A stretch of DNA of 64,000 nucleotides, taken from positions 31,579 to 95,578 of the forward strand of contig NZ_RCIH01000011.1 of NCBI RefSeq assembly GCF_003675855.1, given 5' to 3'. Both the position numbers and the translations under genes were made by a program. Below, piece by piece: positions 1-8,573 of this stretch (position 1 is the stretch's first letter; each line of letters starts with the position of its first letter). The stretch is from Halostella salina (GTDB taxonomy: Archaea; Halobacteriota; Halobacteria; Halobacteriales; Natronoarchaeaceae). Under the pieces are notes generated by a model that saw nothing but the letters and a program-made list of their open reading frames with translations, was not told the DNA's origin and searched no databases.

Positions 1-225
1 TCCCGCGTCCTGCGGCCCGGCGGCGTGCTCGCCGTGGCGGACTTCGACCCCGGGACGGTTCGGGGCCGCGCGCTCGTCGCCGGCGAGCGCCTCGTCGGCT
101 TCGAGTCGACGTTCCACGGGCCGACCGACCTCTCGGCCGACCTGCGCCGGGCCGGGTTCTCGACGCTGGTCCCGGAGCCGGGCTTTGCCTACGTCGTGGC
201 CGGCGTGAAACCGTCGGAACGATAA
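1..225 (+). CDS. Class I SAM-dependent methyltransferase, C-terminal fragment
   Basis: The window opens inside this gene; the reading frame runs from base 1 to a TAA at 223-225. The visible 74 residues begin with SRVLRPGGVLAVADFDP, the typical strand-4/5 region of a class I Rossmann methyltransferase (LxPGGxLxxxDF), and end with a FAYVVAGVKP strand typical of the last beta hairpin of this fold. The SAM-binding glycine loop and any substrate-recognition part lie upstream, so the substrate cannot be named. The next gene starts about 23 bases downstream on the same strand. A UbiE/MenG-like role would be attractive given the men genes later in the window, but nothing in this fragment shows it. 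Confidence 0.7.
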   Translation, partial: SRVLRPGGVLAVADFDPGTVRGRALVAGERLVGFESTFHGPTDLSADLRRAGFSTLVPEPGFAYVVAGVKPSER

Positions 226-248
226 CCGACGAGTCCACAGTGTCGGGT

Positions 249-659
249 ATGGCCTCACACGACGCCGGAACCCGGACGGCCGGGGACGACCCCTCCGGCG
301 CTATCGTCGCGGGCGACGTCGCGGTCGTGTTCGCCCTCCTGATCGTCGGCGAGTTGAGCCACGGCATCGACCCCGTCGCCCAGCCGCTCCACGTCCTCGA
401 AACGATCGCGCCGTTCCTCGTCGGCTGGGTCGTCGCCGCGCCGCTCGTCGGCCTGTACGACGAGGGGGCGCTGGCGACGCCGGTCCTGTCGGCGCGGCTG
501 ACGGCCGCGGCGTGGCTCGGCGCAGCGAACGTCGGCCTCCTGCTCCGCGGGTCGCCGTACTTCGTCGGCGGCACGACGTGGCCGTTCCCGCTGGTGATCA
601 CCGGGATCGGCCTGCTGTTTCTCGTGACGTGGCGGGTCGCCGCCAGCCGGTTCCTGTAG
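249..659 (+). CDS. DUF3054 family membrane protein
   Basis: This is a 136-residue integral membrane protein. It has a short polar N-terminus (residues 1-20), then about four hydrophobic segments separated by short loops. The LYDEGALATP loop and the late GGTTWPFPLVITG stretch fit DUF3054 proteins, which are small four-helix proteins of unknown function found in haloarchaea and actinobacteria. I chose the ATG at 249; an in-frame GTG at 240 is an alternative that adds three residues. It follows the methyltransferase closely and converges with the MFS gene, leaving 12 bases between the two stops. No enzymatic or transport function can be assigned. Confidence 0.75.
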   Translation: MASHDAGTRTAGDDPSGAIVAGDVAVVFALLIVGELSHGIDPVAQPLHVLETIAPFLVGWVVAAPLVGLYDEGALATPVLSARLTAAAWLGAANVGLLLRGSPYFVGGTTWPFPLVITGIGLLFLVTWRVAASRFL

Positions 660-671
660 GGCGTCGTTCGG

Positions 672-1886
672 TCAGTACGCCCGGGCGTACAGGGCTGCTC
701 CTGTCACCGCCGCGAGCGTCGCCACGCCGGCGAGCGCCAGGAACAGCGCGGTCGGCGTGCCGTACGTCAGCACCGCCCCGGCGAGCGCGCCGCCGAACGC
801 GCCGACGCCGAACGTGCCGAGGTACGTGAACCCGTAGGAGAGTCCCCGGGTGCCGGCGGGCGTGTACTCCGCGACGGTCGCCTGATACAGCGGCTGGACC
901 GCAAAGAGCGTGAAGCCGAGCGCCGCGCCGAGCGCGAGCAGCGGCAGCAGTCCGGCGTCCGCCGCCGGAACGAAGAGGACCGCAAGCACCGCCAGCGCGG
1001 CGAACGCGGCGGCGATGCCGGCCTCCGTCCGGATCCGGTCGGTGAGCCGCCCGCCGACGTACTGGCCGGCCATCCCGACGGTCAGGAGGCCGACGTACGC
1101 GTAGCGCGCCGGTTCGAGGTCGGTGCCGGCGAGCGAGACGGGGGCGAAGGCGTCGAAGTCCGCGAGCAGTTCCGGCAGGAAGGTGAGGACGCCGCGGTAG
1201 TACAGCCCCGACATGACGACGACGGCGAACACGCCGACGAACGCGCCGGCGAACAGCGACCTGCTCCCAGCCAGGAACTCCGAGAGCGATGAGACCGGGT
1301 CCGCACGCCCGTCGCCGTCGGCTGCCACCGCGGCGTCCTCCTCGAACTCCGTGCGGAGCGCGTACACGCCGCCGAGCGCCGCGGGGATCGCGAGCAGGCC
1401 GACGACGGTTCGCCAGTCGAACGGAATTAGCAGCAGCGTGGTGGCGAGCGGCCCGAGCGCGATGCCGGCGTTGCCCGCCATCCCGTGGTACGCGAAGGCG
1501 CTGCCGCGCTCGTCGACGCCGGTGCTGATGAGCGAGAGGCCGGAGGGATGGTAGACGCTCGCTGCGGTCCCCCACAGCAGGAGTGCGACCGTGATCACCG
1601 GGATGGAGGGGGCGACGCTCAGGACGAGAAAGGAGCCGCTCATCCCGAGCAGGCAGGCGGCGATCACCCGTCTGGAGCCGACGGCGTCCGCCAGCACGCC
1701 GCCGGGAAGCGCCCCGATGCCGAACAGCGCGTAGCCCGCGGTGACGACCAGTCCGATCGCCGCCTCGGTGACGGGGAACTCGACGAGCCACACCGACACG
1801 AGGATCGGGATCGAGAGTTCGTACGTGTGCACCATCGCGTGGCCGACCATCACGAGTCCGACGATCGCCCTGTCGTTGCCGTTCAC
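672..1886 (-). CDS. MFS transporter
   Basis: This 404-residue protein has about twelve hydrophobic segments in two halves of six. The first cytoplasmic loop reads GGVLADAVGSRR, the MFS loop 2-3 signature (GxLaDrxGrr), and the second half repeats it as VGGRLTDRIRTEAG. A charged central loop (EEDAAVAADGDG region) separates the halves. Overall resemblance is to drug and metabolite exporters of the Fsr/fosmidomycin-resistance type, but the substrate is unknown. I start it at the GTG at 1884-1886 (VNGNDRAIVG), just before the first membrane helix. The open frame continues upstream to 1985, but that extension is rich in Arg and Pro and is not like a haloarchaeal N-terminus. Confidence 0.85.
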   Translation of the reverse strand: MNGNDRAIVGLVMVGHAMVHTYELSIPILVSVWLVEFPVTEAAIGLVVTAGYALFGIGALPGGVLADAVGSRRVIAACLLGMSGSFLVLSVAPSIPVITVALLLWGTAASVYHPSGLSLISTGVDERGSAFAYHGMAGNAGIALGPLATTLLLIPFDWRTVVGLLAIPAALGGVYALRTEFEEDAAVAADGDGRADPVSSLSEFLAGSRSLFAGAFVGVFAVVVMSGLYYRGVLTFLPELLADFDAFAPVSLAGTDLEPARYAYVGLLTVGMAGQYVGGRLTDRIRTEAGIAAAFAALAVLAVLFVPAADAGLLPLLALGAALGFTLFAVQPLYQATVAEYTPAGTRGLSYGFTYLGTFGVGAFGGALAGAVLTYGTPTALFLALAGVATLAAVTGAALYARAY

Positions 1887-2291
1887 GCTCCCCGAGCGTA
1901 CGGCTCCCCCCGGTTTGATACTGTCGAAAGGTGGGATGACAGCCAGGCCCCGGCGGGCCCTCTGTGCGCCCGGACGGTTCCCCACGTCCCCGTCGTGCGC
2001 AGTATGTCGTATGCTATGCAGGCACTAATAGGCGCTCGATGGCCCAAATAATGCCGAACGATCGAACGGTTCCGGGGTTTGTTGTTCAAAGACGGGTAAC
2101 TGCCGAGCCGTCAAAATCGATTCCGTGCGTAATCGATGCGATCGAGGGTTCTATGGGCCGTTCTGGGGTCCAGAACCACTGCATAACTTATAGAAATTCT
2201 ACTCACTGACCATGGATTTCTAACCTATGAAATACTCGATGCCTATGGGGAACACTTATATGCGTATCCTTCATACTATGTAATAGAAATC
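1887..2291. other. Intergenic region between the MFS and small membrane protein genes
   Basis: This 405-base stretch separates two divergent genes. It is less GC-rich than its surroundings toward the right end and contains several TATA-like stretches (near 2185 and 2256-2262). I found no coding frame with haloarchaeal character: the open frames in it have basic or mixed composition and no recognisable motif. It most likely carries the MFS promoter at its left end and the promoter of the small membrane protein at its right end. Confidence 0.5.
2256..2262 (+). promoter_or_regulatory. TATA box of the small membrane protein gene
   Basis: TTATATG lies 30-36 bases before the ATG at 2292 in a locally AT-rich stretch. 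This spacing puts transcription start within a few bases of the start codon, as expected of a haloarchaeal leaderless or nearly leaderless mRNA. Confidence 0.55.
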
Positions 2292-2510
2292 ATGACTGGA
2301 TACTACGACCTCGTTCTCGGCCTCATCCCGGTCGCACTGCTCGGTTTCACTGGCGCGCTCACCGTCGCCGGCCTGAACCTGACCACCGCCGTCCCGATCG
2401 CAGCCAGCGTCCCCGTCGCGCTCATGGGCCACGCGATGTTCGTCAACGGCCCGACCGACGAGCCGGCACCGTCGACGAACACGAACGTCGGCCCGGTCAA
2501 CGCCGACTGA
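2292..2510 (+). CDS. Small two-helix membrane protein, conserved hypothetical
   Basis: This 72-residue protein has two hydrophobic segments (roughly residues 6-28 and 33-52), separated by a short polar turn containing TTAVP. A Pro/Thr/Asn-rich tail follows (TDEPAPSTNTNVGPVNAD). It resembles short membrane proteins widespread in haloarchaea that have no assigned function. A good TATA element at 2256-2262 supports the ATG at 2292 as the start. No partner gene is close enough to suggest an operon: the next gene on this strand begins 100 bases on, after a pyrimidine-rich tract that looks like a terminator. Confidence 0.7.
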   Translation: MTGYYDLVLGLIPVALLGFTGALTVAGLNLTTAVPIAASVPVALMGHAMFVNGPTDEPAPSTNTNVGPVNAD

Positions 2511-2525
2511 ACGCGGTCCGTTCGA

Positions 2526-2586
2526 CGCTTCGGTCTTCTTTCCTCTCTCCCGCTTCCTTCTCCTCCCGTTCCTGCCAACGTTTTTG
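2526..2586 (+). terminator. Pyrimidine-rich tract ending in T5, probable terminator
   Basis: Directly after the small membrane protein stop the plus strand is almost entirely C and T for about 50 bases and ends in TTTTT (2581-2585). Archaeal termination relies on such T/pyrimidine tracts without a stem. The same tract lies 25-30 bases ahead of the next ATG, so it may overlap that gene's promoter. Confidence 0.45.
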
Positions 2587-2610
2587 CCGACCCTGACCGT
2601 TGGTGCTCGC

Positions 2611-3609
2611 ATGACGAGCACACGGTTTCTGACGAGCGACGACGTGGCGGACCTTGCGACGCCCGGCGACTACGTCGACGCGGTCCGCGACGGGTACCGA
2701 CAGCGCGGCGAGGGCGCGCCCGCCGAACCGCGGACGAAGCACCTGAACGCCGACCCGCCGGGGATGCTGACCGGCTACTCCGCAGTGCTCCCCGAAACCG
2801 GGGCGATGGGCGGCTACATGTACGCGGCCGGGTTCGGCGCTGAGGACGCGTGGTTCGTCACGCCGCTGTTCGACGCCGAGAGCGGCGAGCCGCTGGCGGT
2901 CCTCGACGGGGCGAGCATGAACCCGTTCAAGACCGGCGCGGCCGGAGCGGTCGGCGTCGACGCGCTCGCCCGGGCGGACGCGAACCACGTCGCACTGATC
3001 GGCAGCGGCGCGCAGGCCCGCGGCCAGCTTCGGGCGACGGTGACGGTGCGGGACGTGGAGACGGTCGACGTGTACTCGCCGACGAAGGAGCACCGCGAGT
3101 CGTTCGCCGCGGAGATGAACGAGTCGCTCGACGCCTCCGTCGCCGCCGTCGCCAGTAGTTCCGCCGCCGTCGAGGAGGCCGACGTCGTGATCACCGCAAC
3201 GACCGCCAGCGAGCCGGTGTTCGACGGCGACCTGCTGGCCGACGGCGCGCACGTCACGGCGATGGGGCAGTACGACCCCGAGAAGCGCGAACTCGACGCG
3301 ACGACCATCGAGCGCGCCACCTACGTCCCGGACCTGCGCGAGCGCGCCACGCAGGACGCCGGCTCGTTCATCCACGCGGTCGAGGAGGGCGTCGTGACCG
3401 AGGACCACGTCCACGCCGAACTGGGCGAGGTGGTCGCGGGCGAGGCTCCGGGCCGCGAGTCGCCCGACGAGGTGACCGTGTTCGACAGCGGCGGCACCGG
3501 GATCGAGACGGTCGCCGCCGCCCACATGCTGTACGAGCGCGCCGCCGAGCGCGACCTGGGGACCGAGATCGATTTCGCGCCCGCGAGCGAGGCGCTGACG
3601 GGGCGGTAG
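2611..3609 (+). CDS. Ornithine cyclodeaminase / mu-crystallin family protein (alanine dehydrogenase-like)
   Basis: This 332-residue NAD(P)-binding oxidoreductase belongs to the OCD/mu-crystallin family. Members include ornithine cyclodeaminase, archaeal alanine dehydrogenase and ketimine reductases. The dinucleotide-binding loop LIGSGAQARGQL sits at about residues 130-141. Upstream of it, MNPFKTGAAGAVGVD is the family's substrate-contact segment; many relatives have Arg where this protein has Lys, which may affect substrate choice. VTAMGQYDPEKREL is the conserved late segment. I chose the ATG at 2611 (MTSTRFLTSDD) over a frame opening at 2584, because the extra residues fall in the pyrimidine tract. 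It stands alone between unrelated genes, so substrate and pathway are not shown by context. Confidence 0.85.
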   Translation: MTSTRFLTSDDVADLATPGDYVDAVRDGYRQRGEGAPAEPRTKHLNADPPGMLTGYSAVLPETGAMGGYMYAAGFGAEDAWFVTPLFDAESGEPLAVLDGASMNPFKTGAAGAVGVDALARADANHVALIGSGAQARGQLRATVTVRDVETVDVYSPTKEHRESFAAEMNESLDASVAAVASSSAAVEEADVVITATTASEPVFDGDLLADGAHVTAMGQYDPEKRELDATTIERATYVPDLRERATQDAGSFIHAVEEGVVTEDHVHAELGEVVAGEAPGRESPDEVTVFDSGGTGIETVAAAHMLYERAAERDLGTEIDFAPASEALTGR

Positions 3610-3656
3610 TGGGGTAGCTATAACACCCGACGGGATGAAGCAACCGACAGCGCGCG

Positions 3657-4502
3657 ATGAGTTCCGCCACCGACTCCGAGCCGTCGGGCGCGACCCTCTC
3701 CTACCGGCGCATTCTGGAACGCGAGATGGAGAACGCGCTCAAGGAGATCAATCGCCCGCCCGAGGGGGTGTTCCTCTCCGGGCTGACGGCGGGACTCAAC
3801 CTGAGCTTCGGGGCGCTGTTCATGGCGATGGCCCTGACGTTCTCCGGCGGCTTCGGCTCGAAGCTCGTCCAGCAGGTCACCCTGGGCGGCGTCTCCTCCA
3901 TCGCCTTCCTCTTCGTCGTCGTCGGGCAGACCGAACTGTTCACCGCCCACTCGACGATGGCCGTCCTCCCGGTTCTCGACGGCCGCGCGTCCCTCCGGGA
4001 ACTGGGACGCGTGTGGGGCGTGACGTACGCCTCGAACCTCTTTGGCTGTGCGCTGTTCGCCGGGCTGATCGCGGCCGTCGGACCGCGGCTTGGCGTGGTC
4101 GACCCGGCGGCGTTCGGGACGCTCGCGTCCTCGCTCGTCCCGCTCCCGTGGTGGGTGATCCTGGCGAGCGGTGTGATCGCAGGCTGGCTGATGGGGCTGG
4201 TGACGTGGCTGTCGGCCGCGAGTCGCGACACGATCGGCCGCATCGTGTTCGTGATCGTCGGGACGGCCGTCATCGGGTTCGGGCCGTTCCACCACTGCAT
4301 CCTCGGCACGACAGAACTGCTCACCGCCCTGGCGCTCGGGCAGGGAGTCACGGTCGGCGATTACGGGGTCTTCATCGTCTGGACGACGCTGGGGAACGTC
4401 GTCGGCGGCGGGGTGTTCGTCGGCCTCCTGAACTACGGCCACGTCGCGCTCGCGGGCGAGAAACAGGACGTGGAGTTCGAGGCGACGGACCGCGAGGGCT
4501 GA
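3657..4502 (+). CDS. Formate/nitrite transporter (FNT) family channel
   Basis: This 281-residue protein has six hydrophobic segments in the inverted-repeat pattern of FNT channels. The signatures are GVFLSGLTAGLNLSFGAL in the first helix, FVVVGQTELFTAHSTMAVLP in the second and third (compare GxELFTxH in YfdC/FocA-like proteins), and GFGPFHHCILGTTELL late in the protein, where FNT channels carry their pore histidine. The VGQTELFT form points to the YfdC-like branch rather than true FocA/NirC, so transport of formate, nitrite or another small anion is inferred. A formate dehydrogenase operon lies about 12 kb away, which is suggestive but not operon-level evidence. Confidence 0.85.
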   Translation: MSSATDSEPSGATLSYRRILEREMENALKEINRPPEGVFLSGLTAGLNLSFGALFMAMALTFSGGFGSKLVQQVTLGGVSSIAFLFVVVGQTELFTAHSTMAVLPVLDGRASLRELGRVWGVTYASNLFGCALFAGLIAAVGPRLGVVDPAAFGTLASSLVPLPWWVILASGVIAGWLMGLVTWLSAASRDTIGRIVFVIVGTAVIGFGPFHHCILGTTELLTALALGQGVTVGDYGVFIVWTTLGNVVGGGVFVGLLNYGHVALAGEKQDVEFEATDREG

Positions 4503-4517
4503 ACTGCGGGCGACCGC

Positions 4518-5576
4518 TTACAGCCCGAGCGCCTGCACGAGCGTCAGCCCGCTCGCCATCGCGCCGAGGAGGTAGCCGCCGATCGCGCCGCCGTTGAGCA
4601 GCGGCAGGCCGGCGTGGGCGCGACCTTTCAGCACCATCGTCATCAGCGCGAGCAGGCCGATGGTCGTCCCGACCATCGCCGACAGCGCCGCGAGGTTGAG
4701 CGCGATCCCGGGCACCGCGATGGCCCCGGCGTCGACGAAGAAGGCGGCGCTGGCGACGATGATCGTCGGCATCACGGCGTCGCCGAGGCCGATGAACAGC
4801 GCGTCGCGCTCCATCGGTCCCTCGTCGGTGACGGCGGGTTCCTCGTCACCGTCGTCGGTCGTCGAGTCGTCGGCGGCCTCGCTGGGGTCGCCGTCAGCCG
4901 GTTCGCCGCCGTTCGGCGCGGCGTCGGCCGCGTCGTCACCCCCCTCGGCGCGCTCCTGCGCGTCGAGGAAGGAGTACGGCAGCGTCGTCGGGATCACGAA
5001 CATGATGGGGACGTTCAGGTCCATCACGCCCTCCGCCAGCGTCAGCATGTGCTCGGTGCCGTAGACGCTGATCGCGTCGTAGACGGCCAGCGCCGACAGG
5101 AGCACGATGGCGGGGAGGATGCCGAAGCTGATCCCGAAGATGCCCGCCGCGCCAGCGCCCATGATGATCCCGGCCGTGTCGATGACGTACCACTCCGGGT
5201 GGACGAGCAGGCCGGCGACGATGGCCAGCGCGCCGGCCGCGGCGAGGACGTTGACGGCGACGCCGCCCGCCGGAACGGTGACCACCGGCGGCACGACGAC
5301 GTTCAGCACGTACCACGACAGCAGGCCGCTGGTGAAGATTATCAGCCCGCGGATGAACCACCGGACGTCGAACTTGATCGCCCCCAGCATCACCACGGTC
5401 GCGACGAGGATCGCCCCGAGGTAGGCGAAGCTGTTGGTCGTGTCGCCGGGGTCCTCGGTCGCCTGGTAGCCGGCCGACTGGAACGGTTCGACCAGCGCGA
5501 GCGCGCCGACCTGTACGAGGAGGAAGATGCCGACGGTCGCGGCGACCGCGGCGTACGCGCGATGTCGCTGTTCCAT
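4518..5576 (-). CDS. Presenilin/signal-peptide-peptidase-type intramembrane aspartyl protease
   Basis: This is a 352-residue polytopic membrane protein with about nine hydrophobic segments. The two catalytic aspartates are visible: ALAVYDAIS (YD at 166-167) and FIGLGDAVMP (GLGD at 263-266). The third family element, PALP, is represented by GLPLLNGG near 323-330. An acidic Glu/Asp/Ala-rich loop (about 207-255) separates the two aspartate helices, as in archaeal presenilin homologues. The fold cleaves transmembrane segments of other proteins within the bilayer; its substrate here is unknown. I start at the ATG at 5574-5576, just before the first helix; the longer frame adds an Arg/Pro-rich stretch. 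It lies downstream of gar1 on the same strand, 96 bases away. Confidence 0.85.
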   Translation of the reverse strand: MEQRHRAYAAVAATVGIFLLVQVGALALVEPFQSAGYQATEDPGDTTNSFAYLGAILVATVVMLGAIKFDVRWFIRGLIIFTSGLLSWYVLNVVVPPVVTVPAGGVAVNVLAAAGALAIVAGLLVHPEWYVIDTAGIIMGAGAAGIFGISFGILPAIVLLSALAVYDAISVYGTEHMLTLAEGVMDLNVPIMFVIPTTLPYSFLDAQERAEGGDDAADAAPNGGEPADGDPSEAADDSTTDDGDEEPAVTDEGPMERDALFIGLGDAVMPTIIVASAAFFVDAGAIAVPGIALNLAALSAMVGTTIGLLALMTMVLKGRAHAGLPLLNGGAIGGYLLGAMASGLTLVQALGL

Positions 5577-5672
5577 GTGCGCGCCGGTTGGGACGCCCGC
5601 GGTATTGCAGTTGCGTTCCGGCCGCCCGCGGCGTCGCTCGCTCGGCGGCCGCCGACGCACCGCCGAACGGTG

Positions 5673-5900
5673 CTACCGCGCGTACAGCTTCTCGCCGAGC
5701 ATGAGCGCCAGCCGCCGGTCGTCGTCCGGGGAGACGGCGACGTACGGCCGGGAGACCGGGCCGAACACGTCCACGACGCGGCCGACCCTGTCGAGGGACT
5801 CGTCGACCGCCTCGGTGCCGATATCGGGCGTCTCGTCGTCCGGGACCCGCAGGATAAGGAGGCCCTGTGCCGTCCGGACGACTTCGCCGAGGCGCTCCAT
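5673..5900 (-). CDS. gar1: Gar1-like H/ACA ribonucleoprotein subunit
   Basis: This 75-residue protein has the size and pattern of archaeal Gar1. It has an N-terminal strand (RLGEVVRTAQGLLILRV), a middle segment ending VGRVVDVFGPVSRPYVAV, which matches the Gar1 core GxVxDvfGPVxxPYxxV, and a short basic end (GEKLYAR). Gar1 joins Cbf5, Nop10 and L7Ae in the H/ACA RNP that makes guide-directed pseudouridines in rRNA. Its ATG at 5898-5900 overlaps the last base of the srp19 stop codon (TGATG), so the two are translationally coupled. A GTG one codon earlier is possible. Confidence 0.88.
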   Translation of the reverse strand: MERLGEVVRTAQGLLILRVPDDETPDIGTEAVDESLDRVGRVVDVFGPVSRPYVAVSPDDDRRLALMLGEKLYAR

Positions 5901-6181
5901 CACTCCCGGAGGGCGGCGACGTACGCGGCGACCGCCTGAACGATGTCGTTTTTCGCGTCGTCGTCGGCGTTCTTGATGAGGATCCGGCCGCGTTCCTCGT
6001 ACCCCTCGCGGGGGTACGCAACGTCGCGCTCGATCACGGCGTCGTAGCCGACCTGTCCGGCGGCCTCGGCTATCTCGTCGACCGTCGGCTCGGGGACGGC
6101 CACGTCCGCCGGGACCCGGCGGCCCTCGTTGCGGCTCAGGTCCGCGTCGAGATACGCGGGCCAGATGACGTTTTCGACCAT
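5900..6181 (-). CDS. srp19: Signal recognition particle subunit SRP19
   Basis: This 93-residue protein begins [24 protein letters not shown], the highly conserved SRP19 N-terminus (IWPxYLDxxxSrxeGRrvp) that contacts 7S RNA. It continues with [14 protein letters not shown] and the later GRILIKN strand. SRP19 binds the 7S RNA tetraloops and prepares the RNA for SRP54. The ATG at 6179-6181 is chosen because it gives the family N-terminus exactly; ten extra codons upstream are not conserved-looking. It is first of a tight pair with gar1, an order often seen in haloarchaea. Confidence 0.95.
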   Translation of the reverse strand: MVENVIWPAYLDADLSRNEGRRVPADVAVPEPTVDEIAEAAGQVGYDAVIERDVAYPREGYEERGRILIKNADDDAKNDIVQAVAAYVAALRE

Positions 6182-6220
6182 ACTCCCCGGTCGTTCCGCC
6201 CCGGTTAACAACCTTTCCAG

Positions 6221-7405
6221 TCAGCGACGGGCCAGCAGGGCGAGCGTCGCTACCAGTGCGGCGACGGCGGCCCCGATGCCCATGCCGGGCTGGCCGCCGC
6301 TGTCCGAGCTTTCGGTGGTGTCGTCGCCGTCGCCGCCGGAGTCGCTATCCGACTCGCCGTCCGACCCGCCGTCGGCGGCCGTCGTGCCGGACTCCATCCC
6401 GGCGTCGCCGCGGACGCTCGCGTTCGCCTCGGCGTACGCCTCGGGGTGGATCGACTGCGCGACCTGACTGATCGGGATCACGACGCGCGGTCCCGGCTGG
6501 TTGAGGTAGTTGGCGTTCACCTCGATGATCTGGTCTTCCTGCACCGCGGTCGTCTCGGACAGCGCCTCGGTCCCCTGGAGTCCGTACTGCTCCTGAACGA
6601 GTATCCACTCGGGGTCCTGCGCGACGATGATCTCGTTCGAGAGCTGGTCGTAGCCGGTGACGTTGGCCCCGACGGCGATGTTCTCGCCGCCGCCGAGTTC
6701 GATGATGCGGTTGATGAACGTCCCCTCGCCAGCGGTGAAGCCGCCGGTCATCTGGTAGTACACCGTGCCGCGCTCCTCGCCGCTGACGGCCGCCTGCACG
6801 ACTTCGATGTCGGTCCGCATCTCGCTCACCGCCTCGGCCGCGCCCTCGCAGTTACCGGTGAGGCGACCGGTGGTGTTGGTCTTCTCGTAGATGTCCTCGA
6901 TCGACTCCGCCATGCGGAACTCGTACACCGGCATCCCGACCTCGCGGAGCTGGCTGATCGTCGAGTCGCGCGTGCTGTTGGGCGCGAGGACGAGGTCCGC
7001 CTGCGTGGCGACGGTCGTCTCGATGCTGACGGAGACGCCGTCGTCCTGGCTGATGTCGGTCTTGCCCTCGCGGCCCTCGAGGTAGTCGGTGTACTGGCTG
7101 ATCGGCAGGCCGGTCACCTGCCCCTGTGCGCCGATCTCCCACATCGTCTGGGCGGCGCTGGGCTGGAGCGTCACGACCGACTCGGGCCGTTCCTCCAGCG
7201 TGATCTCGTGTCCCTTCGCGTCGGTCAGCGTGACTGGGAACGAACAGTCCTCCTGTGCGGCCGCGGCACCGTCGACGCTCGCGGGCGCGTCGGTCCCCGT
7301 CGGCGCGGCAACCGCCGCGCCGGCGGCCGCCGGCGTGGCGAGGGCGACGACGCTTGCCGCGACGACTAGCAGTGCGACCATCGATCGAACTCCGTCTCGT
7401 GCCAT
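6221..7405 (-). CDS. btuF: Cobalamin-type ABC transporter substrate-binding protein, C-terminally anchored
   Basis: This 394-residue secreted protein has an N-terminal Sec signal (about residues 9-30, ending in Ala-rich sequence). The ligand-binding fold follows, starting at [17 protein letters not shown], and includes [20 protein letters not shown] and a later [11 protein letters not shown], all typical of the BtuF/FepB-like class III binding proteins. After about residue 330 comes a Ser/Asp/Gly linker, then [22 protein letters not shown], a C-terminal helix with an Arg end. This is the PGF-CTERM arrangement, with PGMG in place of the usual PGFG, and suggests archaeosortase processing and lipid anchoring. 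It is divergent from btuCD. Corrinoid binding is inferred from the neighbours; a siderophore is possible. Confidence 0.85.
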   Translation of the reverse strand: MARDGVRSMVALLVVAASVVALATPAAAGAAVAAPTGTDAPASVDGAAAAQEDCSFPVTLTDAKGHEITLEERPESVVTLQPSAAQTMWEIGAQGQVTGLPISQYTDYLEGREGKTDISQDDGVSVSIETTVATQADLVLAPNSTRDSTISQLREVGMPVYEFRMAESIEDIYEKTNTTGRLTGNCEGAAEAVSEMRTDIEVVQAAVSGEERGTVYYQMTGGFTAGEGTFINRIIELGGGENIAVGANVTGYDQLSNEIIVAQDPEWILVQEQYGLQGTEALSETTAVQEDQIIEVNANYLNQPGPRVVIPISQVAQSIHPEAYAEANASVRGDAGMESGTTAADGGSDGESDSDSGGDGDDTTESSDSGGQPGMGIGAAVAALVATLALLARR

Positions 7406-7429
7406 CGTGCAACCCTTCCCGACGGAGTC

Positions 7430-7441
7430 AATAAATATTTA
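7430..7441. promoter_or_regulatory. Palindromic TATA element shared by btuF and btuCD
   Basis: TAAATATTTA at 7432-7441 is a perfect palindrome. Its centre lies about 31 bases from the btuF ATG (7405) on one strand and about 31 bases from the btuC ATG (7467) on the other. That is the right spacing for leaderless transcription in both directions from a single TBP site. Confidence 0.6.
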
Positions 7442-7466
7442 CCTAACCCAACTCAGATTGTGCAGT

Positions 7467-8573
7467 ATGCGAACCGGCGCTCGGACGGCCGTCTGGACCG
7501 CCGCCCTCACCGCGCTACTCGGGGTTGTCGTGGTGGTGAGCGCCGCTATCGGGCCGGTGCCGCTCGACCACGTCGTCGTGGCGAAGGCGGCGGCGAATGC
7601 GATAGCCGTGCCCGCCTCGCTCGGCGTGACAGTCTCGTGGGCCGCCCTCCCCGTCCTGCCGGTGTCGGTCCCGGTGCCGGGACTCGACGTGAGCTACGTC
7701 CACCCGTTCTCGTTCGCGGTGCCCGAGACGTCCCAGCGGATCGTCGGCCAGTTGCGGCTGCCGCGGATCGCCCTCGGCGCGGTCGTCGGCTTCGCGCTCG
7801 GCGCGGCCGGCACGGTGATGCAGGGCTTCTTCCGGAACCCGATGGCCGACCCGTCGATCATCGGCGTCTCCTCGGGCGCGGCCGTCGGCGCGGTCGCCGC
7901 CATCGCCGTGCCCGGCGTTCTCCCCGTCGGTCCCCGCACCGCGGCGTTCTCCGGCGCGCTGGCGACCGCCTTCCTCGTGTACGCCATCGCCACCGAGGGC
8001 GGGCGCACGCCGGTGGCGACGCTGCTGCTCGCCGGCGTCGCGGTCCAGACGTTCCTCGGCGCGGTCATCTCCTACCTGCTCGTCATGAGCGGCGAACAGC
8101 TCCGCGAGGCGGTGTACTGGCTGATGGGCAACCTGCGCGCGTCGACGTGGGGCGAGGTCGAGTTCGCCCTGCCCGTCGCCCTGCTCGGCTTCCTCGTCCT
8201 GCTCGCCTTCGCGCGGGACCTCAACGTCCTCCTGCTCGGGGAGACCGACGCCACCCACCTCGGCGTCGAGGTCGAGCGCACGAAGCGCCTGCTGCTCGCG
8301 CTGGCGAGCGTCGTCACCGCCGCGTCGGTCGCCGTCGCCGGCGTCGTCGGCTTCGTCGGGCTCATCGTCCCCCACATGATGCGGCTGGTCGTCGGCCCGG
8401 ACCACCGCATCCTGCTCCCGACGAGCGCGCTCGCCGGGGCGTCCTTCCTCGTCGCCACCGACACCCTCGCCCGCTCCGGCCCGGCCGAGGTGCCGGTCGG
8501 CATCGTCACCGCGGCGCTGGGCGCGCCCTTCTTCCTCTTCCTGCTCCGCCGCCGGGAGGTGACCGCGTTGTGA
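7467..8573 (+). CDS. btuC: Cobalamin/iron-type ABC transporter permease (FecCD family)
   Basis: This 368-residue permease has about ten hydrophobic segments. FecCD/BtuC landmarks are visible: [25 protein letters not shown] (the RLPR...G..MQ motif), then [18 protein letters not shown], the conserved NPLADPxxLGVSsGA segment, and later [20 protein letters not shown], the cytoplasmic coupling region that contacts the ATPase. BtuC dimers form the translocation path for corrinoids or ferric siderophores. I chose the ATG at 7467, which is 30 bases after the shared TATA element. The stop overlaps the btuD GTG by four bases (GTGA), giving tight translational coupling. Confidence 0.92.
   Translation: MRTGARTAVWTAALTALLGVVVVVSAAIGPVPLDHVVVAKAAANAIAVPASLGVTVSWAALPVLPVSVPVPGLDVSYVHPFSFAVPETSQRIVGQLRLPRIALGAVVGFALGAAGTVMQGFFRNPMADPSIIGVSSGAAVGAVAAIAVPGVLPVGPRTAAFSGALATAFLVYAIATEGGRTPVATLLLAGVAVQTFLGAVISYLLVMSGEQLREAVYWLMGNLRASTWGEVEFALPVALLGFLVLLAFARDLNVLLLGETDATHLGVEVERTKRLLLALASVVTAASVAVAGVVGFVGLIVPHMMRLVVGPDHRILLPTSALAGASFLVATDTLARSGPAEVPVGIVTAALGAPFFLFLLRRREVTAL

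Noticed and set aside
598..1791. Long minus-strand open frame antisense to the MFS gene's other frame
   Set aside because: It is Arg-rich shadow coding caused by high GC; the MFS frame has membrane helices and motifs.
7406..7466. Cobalamin riboswitch in the btu intergenic region
   Set aside because: The gap is only 61 bases and both genes appear leaderless, leaving no room for a riboswitch.
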